A stretch of 64,000 nt of DNA from Primulina eburnea (taxonomy: Eukaryota; Streptophyta; Magnoliopsida; Lamiales; Gesneriaceae). The position numbers and the translations under genes were made by a program. The notes under the pieces are model-generated. The model saw only the letters and a program-made list of their open reading frames with translations, did no database searches and had not been told where the DNA came from. The DNA lies in assembly GCF_022965805.1 (NCBI RefSeq), contig NC_133116.1:558001-622000 (forward strand). Reading direction: 5' to 3'. Below, in pieces: positions 12,502 to 25,437 of the stretch (position 1 is the stretch's first letter; each line of letters starts with the position of its first letter).

Positions 12502-13304
12502 AAATATCAATTTTTTCTCCTTTTTTTTTTTTAAAAAATATTACTTGTTAGTTAAATCGAATAAATTTGAATACACAAATCATAATTTCGTTCAAACTAA
12601 TCAGAAAGTGGATTACATGAGGTGATTTTCATGGAAAAAGAAGTCAAGTCTCCTCCTTCCTGTATGCAAATCTTCTCTTTTTCTTAAGCTTTATCGAGCC
12701 CATTTATTTATATATGTTCTCTTTTTGTGGGGCTTTATATATTTTTCAATTTTGTCGCAAAATCATTTACAAAATTAATGAACTCATACTGTTCAATTGA
12801 TAGATCTCTCGATCTGTCGTAGTGTTTGCTTTTATATTGTTTAAATTTTCTATATATTCTAATTGAGCATTAGAATCTAATGTTTTTGATTAACTATTTA
12901 ATGATATGCATTTGACAGCGGTAACATCTCCTTAAAAAATTAGCGTGTCAAATTTCCAGTCTACACAAGTTAACATGCACGACTTTGAAGCAAGAAAAGT
13001 GTCGAGTTCTTCCAAAAAATTACCACTTTTATCAGATGAACCTTTTTTTTTTTAAAATCAGTTTTTGCATTTAGGAATAATTTATGTACACTTTGTTTAT
13101 TGAAAAACACGAAAGCCATGTGTGATCTCCTAAAAACACGTTCCAGATAATCATCGGGCTATCCATTTAAACTAAAATTTGATAGTTCGTAATAGACTTG
13201 TTCAAATTCATGCAAACTAGAAATTATTGGTAAAAAGAATCAAATACTATTTAATTAGACAAGGTAAATTTTGTACATACATATAGCCAATTAACTATAA
13301 ATTA
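12502..13304. other. Intergenic spacer between tRNA-Arg and BKI1
   Basis: AT-rich with several T runs. The last few hundred bases should contain the 3' UTR of the BKI1-like gene. Nothing else is recognisable. Confidence 0.5.
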
Positions 13305-14192
13305 TTATTTGACATGTATTGTTTCTTCAGCGACAATGGATTTCTTGCAATGAGCAATTGCGGATTGAACTGCGGCCTGTAATTCTTCCATGGTACTGTC
13401 TCTTGCAGTAGGAGTAGCAGTTCCACTTGCCACCAAAAGGCCACTATTTGTAGGACAATTCCTCATTGAAGCTGGTGCTGAGAATTCTCCTCTCCTCCCT
13501 CTCAGTTCCTTCTTGTTTCTTACACGTAAATTCCCCGAGAATGACGAATAAGTTTGACCGTGGAACTGAGGATTCATTCTCCTGTTTCTTAAAGAAAGAA
13601 ATGGATTTATGAATCTCGTGCACCTTTTCACGACAGTACTTAAGTTGAACTTGGACTTTCTCTTCTGTTTTCGATCTGTTTCTTGTCTACCGTTGTCCTG
13701 TTTTTCTTCACACCCCTTTCTCCATTTCGAAAACCCGAAGAAAGAGAAGGATATTGGTTTCCTAGGTCTCCCTTCTTCTTTCAAGACACTGCTGCAACTT
13801 TCTTGGCAAGTGGGATTAATATGATCAATGCTGATGTATTCTTGCTGGTCGGTGTAAGTATTGGAGCTCGAGTTATATTCTCCGGAAAGTTCTTCAATTG
13901 GGAGGGTGAAACTGTCGAATGAATCGGTGGAGCAGCGGGGGTAGACAGGGTGATTAGAGAGGTAGTGCAAAGGAAGTAAATGCCCATGGAAGAAAATTTT
14001 GTCTGCAGGCGACAAGTCCATGGCAAATGAAGGGTTGGATTTGTTTTGATCGGGAACTTCCGACTGCGGATGGAGGGAGGTTGTGAAGGAGAATTCATGG
14101 TTGGGGGAGGATGTTGGTGAGAGTGGATTGAATTTGGATCCATTAGGGTTCTCTTCTTCTGTATTTGTTTCGATTTGAGACCGTATTTCCAT
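13305..14192 (-). CDS. BKI1: BKI1-like inhibitor of the brassinosteroid receptor kinase
   Basis: BKI1 binds the kinase domain of the brassinosteroid receptor BRI1 at the plasma membrane, keeping it from its co-receptor until hormone signalling releases BKI1. This single-exon frame encodes 295 residues, near the usual size. Visible landmarks are a Ser/Pro-rich N-terminus, the motif SPADKIFFHGHLLPLH (61-76), a Lys/Arg-rich stretch (about 172-205) fitting the membrane hook, and the C-terminal BRI1-interacting motif MEELQAAVQSAIAHCKKSI (268-286). The last motif separates BKI1 from most membrane-associated kinase regulators of the same family. The first ATG is used; a TATA box lies about 145 bases upstream. 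The frame is intact. A close MAKR relative is the only serious alternative. Confidence 0.9.
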   Translation of the reverse strand: MEIRSQIETNTEEENPNGSKFNPLSPTSSPNHEFSFTTSLHPQSEVPDQNKSNPSFAMDLSPADKIFFHGHLLPLHYLSNHPVYPRCSTDSFDSFTLPIEELSGEYNSSSNTYTDQQEYISIDHINPTCQESCSSVLKEEGRPRKPISFSFFGFSKWRKGCEEKQDNGRQETDRKQKRKSKFNLSTVVKRCTRFINPFLSLRNRRMNPQFHGQTYSSFSGNLRVRNKKELRGRRGEFSAPASMRNCPTNSGLLVASGTATPTARDSTMEELQAAVQSAIAHCKKSIVAEETIHVK

Positions 14193-14334
14193 TGCTATCT
14201 ATTCTGCCTTTATGGTCACAAACACTAGCAAGTTTTGTAAGAGGGAGAGGATAACGATATGTTCGTATGTGGGAAGAAGGTTGGAATTCTTTTGTATCTC
14301 AAAAACTAGTTAGTGCATGTTGAGTTATCAATTG

Positions 14335-14342
14335 TATTTATA
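14335..14342 (-). promoter_or_regulatory. TATA box of the BKI1-like gene
   Basis: TATAAATA on the minus strand, about 145 bases before the ATG. It lies just downstream, in gene direction, of a 57-bp TA run. Confidence 0.65.
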
Positions 14343-14345
14343 GAG

Positions 14346-14348
<3 letters not shown>

Positions 14349-14405
<57 letters not shown>
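14349..14405. repeat. (TA)n microsatellite, 57 bp
   Basis: Uninterrupted AT dinucleotides immediately upstream of the BKI1 TATA box, so length changes would alter promoter spacing. Confidence 0.95.
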
Positions 14406-14408
<3 letters not shown>

Positions 14409-16480
14409 TGTAGCACTATCTTCAAATAATGTTAGTCCTGAAAAATGTTCATTTTTTTGGACTGAACATAATATCAATCCATATTTATACATTGTTAATA
14501 CAGTTATTTAGTTAATTTGCATTTGAACTATATGCTAATTATTTATCAAAAATCATATTTATTGCGATGTCTACACATTTTGGACAACTATCTTTATAGC
14601 TCTCAAACAATTGTTGTACATTGTTTTATCTTTGATATTTATATAATATAATTGTGAATTAATAAAAATATGTACATGAATGACATTATTCTTATCTATA
14701 TTGATATTATTTTTGTTGTTTTCTACCAGCATATGCAACTATTTTTTCATAATTTCGAACTTATTATACTTTGCTAATTGATTTTCTTCTCTTTTTGATA
14801 ATTTGACCTCAAATTCAGGATAAAGAATGTTGGCTCGCACGGAGACCCTCCAGCTCGATGAAGTGCCAATTTTTTTTAATTATTTCTTAAAAATTTTGAT
14901 CGGCCAAATTTTTTTTTTTCTCAAAAACAACTTTTAGTATATTAAAAAATAGTTAAATTAAAGGATTATATATAATTCAAAAAATTATAATAAATCGAAA
15001 GTTTTAGAAAAATTATAAGAACATCATCATAAAGTATATTAGTAGTTTATAGATAACGCATAGTGCAATTCGTCAACTTTTTCATCACACGTAATTTTCA
15101 ATTATCCGTATTTTGTTTCTCAATTTTGTGTACTTTTATTGTATTTTAAAATTTAATTATGTGTAATTTTATTTTCTCAAAATTATTTTTAATTTTTAAT
15201 TTTGCTTTAATCATTATGTTACTTAAATACAAAGTACTCATTTGTAACACGGTTGGAAAATGAGATGCAGTTATCCATGCTCACATTAACATGACCAACT
15301 TCACGGAGCTTTGAAAGAAACTCTATAATTAAGTTTGAACTAAACCACATCCAAACGTTAAGTTCAACTCCGACCCCTCAAAAATTTCGTGCTCGATTTC
15401 AAATATAACAAACGATTGACATTCAACGTGATTTGATTAGTTTGAACTTGAATCTGAACTTGAGAACATTGGAGTATCATGATAAGCATATATACGATGG
15501 CAGATATCATGTTGAAATTGGTAGGATACACACAAGTGTAGGCAGTGGTCCAAGAATCCATGGTAACATGAAAACTCATTGTTTGCTAAGTTACATCTCA
15601 ATCGTAGAGGCATTATTTAGGTAAACAGAGTCATGTTCTCCACTCAGCCACTCGAAATATACACTATTATTATTAGTATAATTCAAAGATAAAAGAATGG
15701 GAACAAAAATGCGGTTGCAAAGTTTGTCTTATGTCAAGTTTCTTGCTGGCATCTGTCTTTGCACTTTTCTGCCTTGAGGGCAATAAAAATAGAAAGAAAC
15801 ACGAATTCTAGCGGATGATAAAAAGAAATGTCCATGGATAAAAGATTAGCCACCATTAGTTGTCAACTAAAATATGTAAATTTGGGGAGAATTGAACTAA
15901 GAAAATGATTCACTCATGTAAGCAGATTAGCAGAATCATGAAACGATAAAACGTATCTTGAGACAGCAATTTTCATGAATACAATGGTCGACATTTGAAT
16001 TTTTTTCAATTTACCAAAAAACATATAAAAAAAACAAAAGGTGCAAACCGCAAAGATCGTGATACTAAAAGACAAACAAACCAATCTTGTTAAAAGGAAA
16101 AATAAAACCTAAAAAACCACTCACATAAGGCATTGAATTAAACAATTTTTTCAAGAAAGTGAAAGTACGGTTGAAGAAAAGTGATATGGCAAAAGAACAC
16201 CCACAAAATACATGTATAAGGTGCAACATAATATATGAACAAATTTCCTTTCTGAACTTATACCTTCCACAGTTAGGGAAGGGAAGGGAAGGGAAGGGAA
16301 GGACAGAACAATGTTAAATGATAATAACTCTAATAAAACTCTCGTGTGACAATATTACAATAGAATACCTTTCACCTACAGTTTGACTGAAGTGAAAGTA
16401 TAAAAGAAAATATATCCCTGGGGGTAAATGAATTATGTCTAATTTTTTTACAGTAGTCGTACATCAGGAGTTTAGTCCCT
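14406..16480. other. AT-rich intergenic spacer
   Basis: No recognisable coding exon on either strand. It includes the distal BKI1 promoter and, near the right end, probably the 3' UTR of the PP2C gene. A GGGAA pentamer repeat sits at 16275-16302. Confidence 0.5.
16275..16302. repeat. (GGGAA)n microsatellite
   Basis: Five tandem GGGAA units. Confidence 0.9.
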
Positions 16481-16824
16481 TTGATTCGAGAAAGGTACAT
16501 CCACTAGATGATCCTCTGCCATCAACGGTTCTGACTCAAATCACTACAAAATTCATTAATCTCCATCTTCTAGTCCAAACCAAGCAAAAGTGAAAAGATC
16601 ATGTTGTGTCTCAAATATTCACACAAGGGTTCGGATTTCCCTCACAGCTTATATGTAAAACACAAGAAAAATTTGTCTACTCGTACATGTTGGCCTTCTC
16701 AATTATGGTCTGCTCGAAAAAGTTTGAGGAATGGAACGAAAGTGGTGGAGATTTACTATTCACTCCCACTACTATATCTAGAGCCAGCTGGTAATACAGA
16801 AAAATTGGAAAAAACACAAATGAA

Positions 16825-19800
16825 TTAAGTTGCCCAATTTTTTAAAAGTTCCACAGAATAAAAGAATCGAGAACTACGAGAAGGTATACCTCCAGAAGAT
16901 CTTTTCCCTTCCATGGCTTCTTTCTTCTCTTGACAGGTCAAGCAAAGGAAGGGACCATCCCAAGGCCGTAATTTTCTAGGGTCAGATGTTCCTGCATGTA
17001 TGGATATACCTTCTCCAGGTTTTATTTCCACTTGGCAAACTGCGCACATGAATAACTTGAACATATTGCAGATCGGGTACTTCGAGTCCAACCTGTAATC
17101 CAGAAAAACAACCGAAACCATTGAAATCCCAGTAGGTGATAACGGGTATAGTTTTTTCCCAAGATATGGACATACACCTGGTGTTTTTTCTTACAACAGA
17201 CGAGCTCAAAGTGGTTTCTATGTGTTCCCAATGAATCTCAAGTAAGTTCCTTAGTTCGGATAATATTGATTCTCCTGGTATATAGAATAGAAAGAGCTTA
17301 AACAGTACATAGATACCTTTCTGAAAGTGAAGCTGAGCCTTCCTCAAATAATTCCTCTACAGCATCCGGCTCGAAGAAGTCTTCCTTGTCAACCTGAGAA
17401 GATGATTCGGAAGGTTTTTTGCGAAACATAGACTTAAAGACTCCTTTCCCTTGCTTCTTTGGAGGTGGTTTTGGAGGATCATGCTTCTCTGGAGGTTTTA
17501 TATCTACTACAATACACGTAGTATCATCTCGAAGACCTTTTAACTGTACAGCTTCCTAAAAGCATGGGAGGATAAAATCGGAGCACCAAATATGGTCAGT
17601 TCAAACTGAAACAAAGTAAAAATTCAAGTTCAAAGAAAACTACTTTGACAATTTCTGATGCTGCAGCATCTGGTGGCATTCCTCGACAACACTCAAAAGC
17701 TGTTTCTGCAGATAATGCGTCCCAAACACCATCACTTGAGATAATAAGTCTGCCTCCAGTTGTCGATAGCTGCAAATATAGTGACTATTGTCATTTTACA
17801 TAAAACTGTTTTCATTCACAACTGTAAACTATGTGGATCATGGCTCCATACCTCTTTAAATTTTCAAGAACAGATGAAAACAAAAATCTCATGATCTTGC
17901 TTTAGGGAAGTCTCCCATAAATAAAGATCAGCCAAGGAAATAATAATTTTATTTTTCTTTTCATAAATAATCTTCGATTTCACCAACTATTCTTACTTTA
18001 CTCGGTCTATAGATTGTGTGTGTGACATGTTTGCCTCTAATGAAGGCATATATCCAAGACAAGAAATGAGTATTGAAATGAGGCAGACCAGATGTACATA
18101 ACTATTGATCACTTCCACCAAAAAGCTCATAGTTACGGAGCTCATAGTTACGGAGAAAATTTAGATATTCATTACATTTAATCGACGGTAACCAAATAAC
18201 CAATCTCAAACAACTTTGTTGTTAGAATTTGAATGAGCTTACGCTGCCTTTTTTCAACAATTCTAATCTTTACAAATCGAAAGTCTTTTGAAAACTATAA
18301 TTTTTACATTTTTTTTCTTCCCCTGAACAGTTACCGAATACGTTATAAGTTTCAATTCTGGAAAAAACAACATTTTCCTTCAAAACAGACCTTCACTTGC
18401 TTTACATAAGGAACTGGAACTATGAATTCCCCAACATCCATATCTCCAATAGATCGTGAAAGACACAATCCACCAGGCCAACATCTTAACGGGCCAATCT
18501 ACAATGAATCAACGCACAGATAAGAAATCTACTATTAAAATTCAAAAAACTATGTATAAATTAAAAGAAAAATCAGATATAATAATTAAAGGTGCGAGGT
18601 GCACACTAGCATCATGAAACAAATGTTCATGGATTTATGTGCAAAATGATTTACATTACCTTGTAATCACATTGAGTTCCCAATCCATATTCAACAATAA
18701 CGGAACAAGTGTTCATGAATTTATGTGAAAAATGAATGACACTACATTGAATTTCACACTGAATTCCCAATCCTGTGAAATTTATAGATGCATGTAACAT
18801 GAATCGAAGAGACAAGCATGTGAAAAAACTAAATTGGCCCTTGGAAAACGACAAAACTTCCAACAAAAGCAACATAATAATTTCAAGTTAAAGCATCTAT
18901 ATGAGTCGCATTCACACCATAACCAACAATGTAACTTTGTCAAGCTATTCGCAGCATACGTCACAGCAGAACCATGTCAAACAGCAGTCTTCGGACATTA
19001 AAATTGATGCCAATTTTCATAAAATTAAAATTGATGTCAATTTTCATGCATATTTTACAGTGAGTAGAATCGTTTCACAGTCAAATATAAAATCATTGTG
19101 CTCTCTCATAGTTAATGTGAAACCAACAATAATTTACTTCGAGAAGAATTATACCTCTGTGCCACCTCCGGTATTAAGCCTCCCCACCTCACCTCCACTA
19201 GATGTTATTCTTTCCCTCCTATTTAAGAAAAAAATCAAAGAACTGAAGCATTTTTACAGAAAATATAATCCAGAGTACTTGTATGGCCTAGAACAAAAAC
19301 TTACTCTTCTTCACTGCATTCAAGTCTATGATCTGCTGACAGATAATATATTTCCCCCTCATTGGATTCAAGTATGGCGCGAGAATCACCAACCGAAGCA
19401 ACTGTTACAATCCATCCTTCGATTATTACAAAGGTCACCGTTGTGCCCGAAGTTTGCGCTGTTAGATTAACAGACCAATAATTAGCAGTCATTTGCATGA
19501 GAGAAAGACCAAAGGTTGTGTTAATTCTAAATGATAGATCGGAAGAGAAGTGAAGGGTAGAATTTACATTCAAAATTTTTAGAAAGAATGCTCAGACAAG
19601 CATAATCATAACTAAAACTGCATGTTTAACAATATAGACCTAAACTGTTTCAAAAAAGTATATAGACCCAAACAAAGTTGCTCCATGATGACAGGTGCAA
19701 AAGAAAAGAGGTCCATTTTGCATCAAGTGCAAACATTCATGAATGCTGGTTCCGAAATAGCTGTACCTTTTTCCTGGAAATCTTTATCCGTTTTCACAAA

Positions 19801-20623
19801 CCCTGCAACCAAAGCCCTGGGCAATGCCGAGATCCATTCATTACTGTTAAGATCTGGTGGGATAGCATGCCAAATGTTGGTCAAGAGATTCTCTTTGGAA
19901 TATATAGCAGCCGCAGATCCATTATGGCCATCAAATAACTGCACGAAAGAATTTGGAAAAAATAATATCTGTCAGAAGAAAGTAAAGATCGATGCGCATG
20001 CCTGATAACATTTTGGATCCCTTCGTAACAAAGACAGAAGATACGTTATTCCGAAAAATGAAGAAAAGAATTCAACTGTCTCCATTAAAAGATAAGAGAA
20101 ATGTATCACACAAATCCCAAATAAGCACACATAACTTTGATTATTCACAAAGTTATCAGAAGAGATAAGAGACTGCATCCATTATCATGTTTATCACTCC
20201 CGTCTGTTCCAATTTTTCTCAAGAAAATAGAAAATGTGTCATTGTCACCTACATTATCCACCAAATACGTAATTTCTGAGTACCAAGTATCTACAAGCTT
20301 TGCAGTAAATGTTAACAAAATGAAAAATAAGACCAATTGTGACATTTCACACCAATTATCCAATCAATGCTCAAGTAACATCGACCAATTAAATATAAAG
20401 TAAAACAAGAAGAACCACGTACCGCAAAAACCGAATATGTGGTGACTCCATCGCCTAATACCCGTTCACATTCTGTCTTAATAAACGTCAGGTCCTCGCC
20501 TTTCTTGCTCTGATTGGCCTGACCATGTGAGATTTCAGGCCTCTCAATCTTCTCATTGGCCAATTCCCGCTTTAATAAAACAGATAATGGGACTGTATGA
20601 TGGTCATCACTCTTGGACAACAT
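16825..20623 (-). CDS. Protein phosphatase 2C (Arabidopsis At1g47380-like, PP2C 12 type)
   Basis: A Mg/Mn-dependent Ser/Thr phosphatase. Minus-strand coding exons are 20623-20423, 19938-19767, 19458-19305, 19218-19155, 18498-18391, 17769-17644, 17555-17317 and 17092-16890 (or read through to a stop at 16825). All phases join, giving about 443 residues if read through. PP2C motifs in order are VTTYSVFALFDGHNGSAA (metal-binding Asp), SGTTVTF, VASVGDSRA, LSADHRL, GRLNTGGGTEIGPLRCWPGG, LSRSIGD, ISSDGVWD and RDDTTCIVVDI. The tail has a Pro/Lys linker and the Cys-rich end FKLFMCAVCQVEIKPGEG, which marks this plant subgroup. GGAG|GTATACC at 16891-16884 is a good donor, so a short last exon near 16540-16480 may replace the read-through end. 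A CAG acceptor at 20648-20650 implies an intron in the 5' UTR, with the first exon near 21.2 kb. Confidence 0.92.
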
Positions 20624-21270
20624 TGCTCGTCTCACAATCCAACCTGAAGAACACCAGAATTTCAGATTTTGGTTTTTCGTCCTTCTCTCCTTTAAAAAAA
20701 AGAACCTTTCAACAAATCAATGCCTTTTGCCTTGTTATCATTTATTCCACTTGATCCAGTCAACACAAATCTTAAAAGAAAAGGTAGAAAAATAGCAAGT
20801 CAAACTAAATAAATTCACAAGGTATCATATCATGAACACAAAAACAATAGCAATAATCAAATGAAAAGGACACTTTTTCTTATCCACGTCTCACATATGC
20901 CGTAATTAGAAACGACGTATCAAGATCCTCTTGAATTCAACATACAGAAAACCAACACAAACAATTACGAACACAGATAACAATATATATAATCCAAGAT
21001 TAACGGATACACATCCACTTCCAACACAATGTAGACAGAGCGGAGGTTTAAAACGTCGAAACAAATAAAGGGTCCAGCCAAAAACAAACAGAAAAGCATA
21101 AAAAATTCCGGAAAGAAAAATGAAAAACGTACAACACAGCCAATAATTGCGAAATTTTCTGTCGGGTTACAGTCATAAAAATCGCAGATCCCGGCGTGGA
21201 CCTTGAACGATGCAAGATAATCGATAATTGTGCGCTTTTCTCTGTCAAAGAGAGCAAGGAAAGAGAATGT

Positions 21271-22696
21271 AAATGGTAGGGGCGTCTGTCCGGCTATTTT
21301 TCCTGGTTTTCTTGAGTTTTAATATTTCAACGTAATAAAAACGAATAAAATTGTAAAGTTGTGGAAATTTTTTGTTCGGCGTCAAGAAAGCTGGAATCCA
21401 GCTGTGAAAAGGCGCTCTCTCTATATTCCAATTAATTTATATATAAGTCCACTCTCTCTCTCTCTCTCTGTGAACATTTTCAATAATCAGGCCTGGCTGG
21501 GTCCAAATTTATTTAATTTTACGTGCCCCTGAATCTAAGATACTAATTTGTTTAATTAAATCAATACAAAATATAATATGTAGAATAAACTTCAGAGACT
21601 ATCAAATATAATTTTGATATGATTTTCACATAATATAAACTATTGTAAATTAAAATTTAGGTTCGTCGGCTGCTAATGTTGTGAAATCTCAAATGCGTCA
21701 AAAGCACCAAGATGAAACCTTGGGACACTCCAACAACAAAGAAGAAACAAAAGAAAAAGACTGGTTCAATACTCAGTCAAGCATTGTAATAAAATTAAAA
21801 TAACAATTTACAAATGTGACAGATGTGCATAATGGAGTGCTACTTTCTCGATGAGTAAAACAATATTTGATGGGCTTTTTCGTGAGACTTGAAATGAAAA
21901 ACAACGAGACAAAGGGTGGTGATTGTAGTTACACGAACGAGATTATTGGAACGACTCACTATCTTTACAAACTTTATTAAACGGTTCTTCTACAAAACTC
22001 TTCAATAAAAGATAGTAGTTGATAATAAAGTAATCGAATGTTACATGATAATTAACACAATACAGTACATTACTATGGAAAACGGTGCAAATAATGCAGT
22101 TTGATCAAAAGCATGGCTTCATCCACCACAAAAAGCACACATGCTTCAAGGCTTGAAACTAACAGCAACTTTAGCAATAGTTCAGAAATGATGGTGGGTT
22201 ACGCCCATCCTCATGTCGAAAATTTAGAAATCCAACTTGATGAACATGAAAAATGCCGAGGAACTTTTGTTAGCCAAGGAACTTTTGTTAGCTCATCTCT
22301 TTGACAAGTTTTTCAAGTGCTTCACTTGTGAAGGAATGTCTAAGCAATTTTCTATATCTGAATTTCTTCTAGTTTTGACCAATTCACGGTCTTTGAATTC
22401 TGTTAAATGAGCATTCGGAGAAATATGACTGCACAGCGTTCTCGATACATTATGTAAAGATTATACCACGGCATCCCTGGAGAGAGATAAAAAAATAAAA
22501 TTATTGGTTTGACAAGGAAAAAATGACTAATTTCGATGAAGCAAGTGTCTGCTGTGAACACTTGCCTTCCTCATTAGGATGGGACAGCTGATGATTGGTG
22601 GAAACAAAAAGGACAGAAGTAAAATGCATTCTATTTGTTAATTTTGATTCCTCGCTACACCTTGAGCAAATGTAAATCAGAAAACCTGACATGTAC
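21271..22696. other. Spacer between PP2C promoter and RPN11 pseudogene
   Basis: A CT run at about 21450-21467 belongs to the PP2C promoter region. The last two exons expected of an RPN11 gene (after the TNEQTVQ region) were not found at 21.7-22.7 kb, so the pseudogene appears truncated. No other gene is seen. Confidence 0.45.
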
Positions 22697-24795
22697 CTGG
22701 ACAATCTGCTCATTCGTTTTGAGTGAACATCGAACCGCTGAAGAGTTGAGTCCATTTTTTCTCGTGAAGATCCAGGAGCATTTTTTCCTGTAATTTATGG
22801 CTATGGAGTAATAATGCCCGTTCAAACCATTTATCAGACCCTGCAGTCATACCACTCTTAAAATTTAGAAACAGTTAGGACCCTTCAAAGTGAACAAATA
22901 AACCGAGAGACTGAGCCATTACTTGAAGAGATGTTCTGTTTAAATAACCTAGGTTGGATGTTGTCTGTCTCGGCTCTTGACCAAGCATCATGGTTTGGGG
23001 GTTAATCAGGTGAAACCATGAAAGGCATCGATTACAACTTCTCCTTCAACACTCTGGATTGGATCTACAACACAAGAACCACCAAATCTGCTAGTCTTGC
23101 CACCCAACATACACTACTCCAAGGGATACAAAAACACATAAATTTATCCGGTTAATGGTTGGCAATGATTTGTGAGACAAATATTTTACGTTTAGTTTTA
23201 AAATATGGATAAATCAAATTCTAGAGATGAAAAATAAATGACAGTTCCAACTCATACTAATTTTATTATAGTGGAATCCTTTTTCCAGTTTATATAATAA
23301 AGAAATGTCATTCTATATAATATAAAGAATACAACACTGAAAAAGAAAGAAGCAAAAGAAAGAGCAGAGAGATAAATCTGCACAAGAGAGAAAGTTCTTG
23401 TTACCAGAGCATAACGTATTCTTAAATCGGGATTCCATTAGGCCATCAACCCATTAGAAAAATAAAGATCGCAATGAGATTTCATAACATTGGAAATAAA
23501 AGGCTAATAACCAAGGCTACGATAAATTTTATTTTTTAACAGATCACAGTAACTTAATGGTATTTAATCAACACCTGTAGAAAAACAAGCAACTATTGAC
23601 AGCATGTGCATCAGTTAAAATAAATTTATCATCATGAAAAAATATTCTGCCTCAAACCCACCATTATATTTAGACAAAAATCATATGAAGCAAAAAATAG
23701 GGGAGAAGCAAAATCTGCTGAGTATTGATGTCAACACCAGAAAGCCAACGTCCAAAACTAGGATAAGAATGATACCAACCCGCCACCATCTCAGATCTGG
23801 ATTCTGGAACACAGAAAAGAGATTATGCCAATTTTGCGCATCACGGACAAGGAAAAATCTCAAAAATATCAATATGACAATTTTCTATAAGCTTCGGTAA
23901 TCATTCATAGATCAACAGATGTAAAATTGGCATATTATTAAAATACCGCCAAGAAAGTTGGAAGATGGAAGTATTGAAGGTGATTCCAATTGCAGGAAAC
24001 TCAACCAATTACTACGCAAATTGTCCTCTACTAATTCTCCTTTTTCTGCAATTTATGAACATCAAGGGTACACCTAGTATGGAATGCCAGGGTAATTTGA
24101 TGATCAAAGAACCATTTTTTTTACTAAGTATTCTTCTTAATCTCCCAATGAGATTAAAAACCCTGCCAACTTCTTCTGACATACAGTTCCTTCAGCTTAG
24201 AGCAGGCACATCCCGTTTCACTCATTCTGATCGCCAGAAAAGCCTACAGTACATTCAATCATCCAGAGAGAAGAAATCCTCCCACAGCACAGTTAATTAC
24301 GCCGTAACTGCGGTTTGCTTTAGCATATCAAGCATATTAATTAGTCTAGAAAACGTGATCCACTGCCTCAACACTGACCCCAGTTCCACTCTGAGGCATC
24401 GCGAAAACTTCAACCACACGTGCTGTGTACTCCTCCACAAACTCGCCCAGCATCAACCCCATCACTTCCATTGGCACCCCCGCTCTACCTACAGTAAATC
24501 ACGAACGCACCAAAAGAACCAAAATTGCTTCAACACGCACAAAATCTAGCATTAAAGGCTCCGAATATTCCTCAGAAAACACTAGCTTCACCATATTTGA
24601 GCACTTGACGCGAGTATAGCGGTATTAAATCTTGTTGGTAACAAAAGCTTTACTGTGCTTCAGCATTTTGAGGAGAGCCAGCGATGAGATGTAGACCTGT
24701 TCGGAGGAGTCGAGGGTGGGTGAGCCCGGCGGAGGATGAACGAGAGCGCCTCCTGCACCGGCGAACATCCGTTGTAGTCTCTCCATGCCAGACAT
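22697..24795 (-). pseudogene. Unprocessed pseudogene of RPN11 (26S proteasome deubiquitinase)
   Basis: RPN11 is the JAMM metalloprotease of the 19S lid. Exon 1 (24795-24654) encodes MERLQRMFAGAGGALVHPPP and SSEQVYISSLALLKMLKH. Exon 2 (from 24488) encodes [18 protein letters not shown] and [19 protein letters not shown], then TAG at 24348-24346 where the family has Gln. Four extra bases follow at about 24338-24341. The JAMM exon (about 23805-23717) reads [16 protein letters not shown], so the second His of the H-x-H zinc motif is Tyr. Further on, an insertion at about 23015-23027 shifts the frame in AFRLINP, and a 16-base loss at about 22785 between two GGAAAAA repeats removes the NELEE region. 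The last exons are missing. Preserved intron positions show it is not a retrocopy. Confidence 0.93.
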
Positions 24796-24839
24796 CTAGT
24801 TACGCGGATTCCTTTTCGTCTGCTTCCTTGCCAGCTGAA

Positions 24840-25437
24840 GCGAAGTAATGAAAATGGATTTCTTTGAAAACAAGAAAGGGGAGCGGTTCATGATCCCCCT
24901 AAATTTGTAGGTTCGTCTTGTTTTATATTTCCTTTTTTTTTAATTATTATATTTCCTTTTTTTAAGATAAATATTTCCAATTTCAGTGTTTCTTTTATTT
25001 TATTTTTTTAAATCAATATCCATACCATCTATATCATCATAATTTTATTAAATATGAGACAATTAAAATAACTACTTTTTTGTATCATAATCTATTTTAA
25101 TAATTACAAAAATTTATGTGAAACGGTCTCACGGGTCGTATTTTGTGAGACAGATATCTTATTTGGGTCATCCATGAAAAAATATTATTTTTTATGCCAA
25201 AAATATTATTTTTTATTATGAATATTGATAAGGTTAACTCGTCTTACAGATAAAAATCCGTGAGATCGTTTCATAAGAGACATGTTCAGTAATAATTACA
25301 TATATTAATAAAATATTAAAACTAATGAATTTTTATTTGTTAGCCATGAGTTCAATTTTACTTATATAAACATCGATGTACTTCGCATCTTTATCGCGGA
25401 AGCGCCCTCCTTAATGCGTCTCTTCTTCTGAAAAACG
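24840..25437. other. Spacer and UROS promoter with MITE copy 1
   Basis: AT-rich sequence separating the divergent RPN11 pseudogene and UROS. It holds a MITE (25117-25289). The UROS leader precedes the ATG at 25438. Confidence 0.5.
25117..25289. mobile_element. MITE, GTGAGACGGTCTCAC family, copy 1
   Basis: Starts GTGAAACGGTCTCACGGGTC and ends with the inverted GTGAGATCGTTTCATAAG. Interior pieces TTTGTGAGACAG and CGTCTTACAG also mirror each other. Two relatives occur at 38438-38590 and, reversed, 56285-56433. Confidence 0.75.

Noticed and set aside
18901..19470. 189-residue plus-strand frame
   Set aside because: Antisense to PP2C introns and exons 3-4; no domain.
23965..24549. 194-residue plus-strand frame
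   Set aside because: Antisense to the RPN11 pseudogene exon 2 and intron; no domain.
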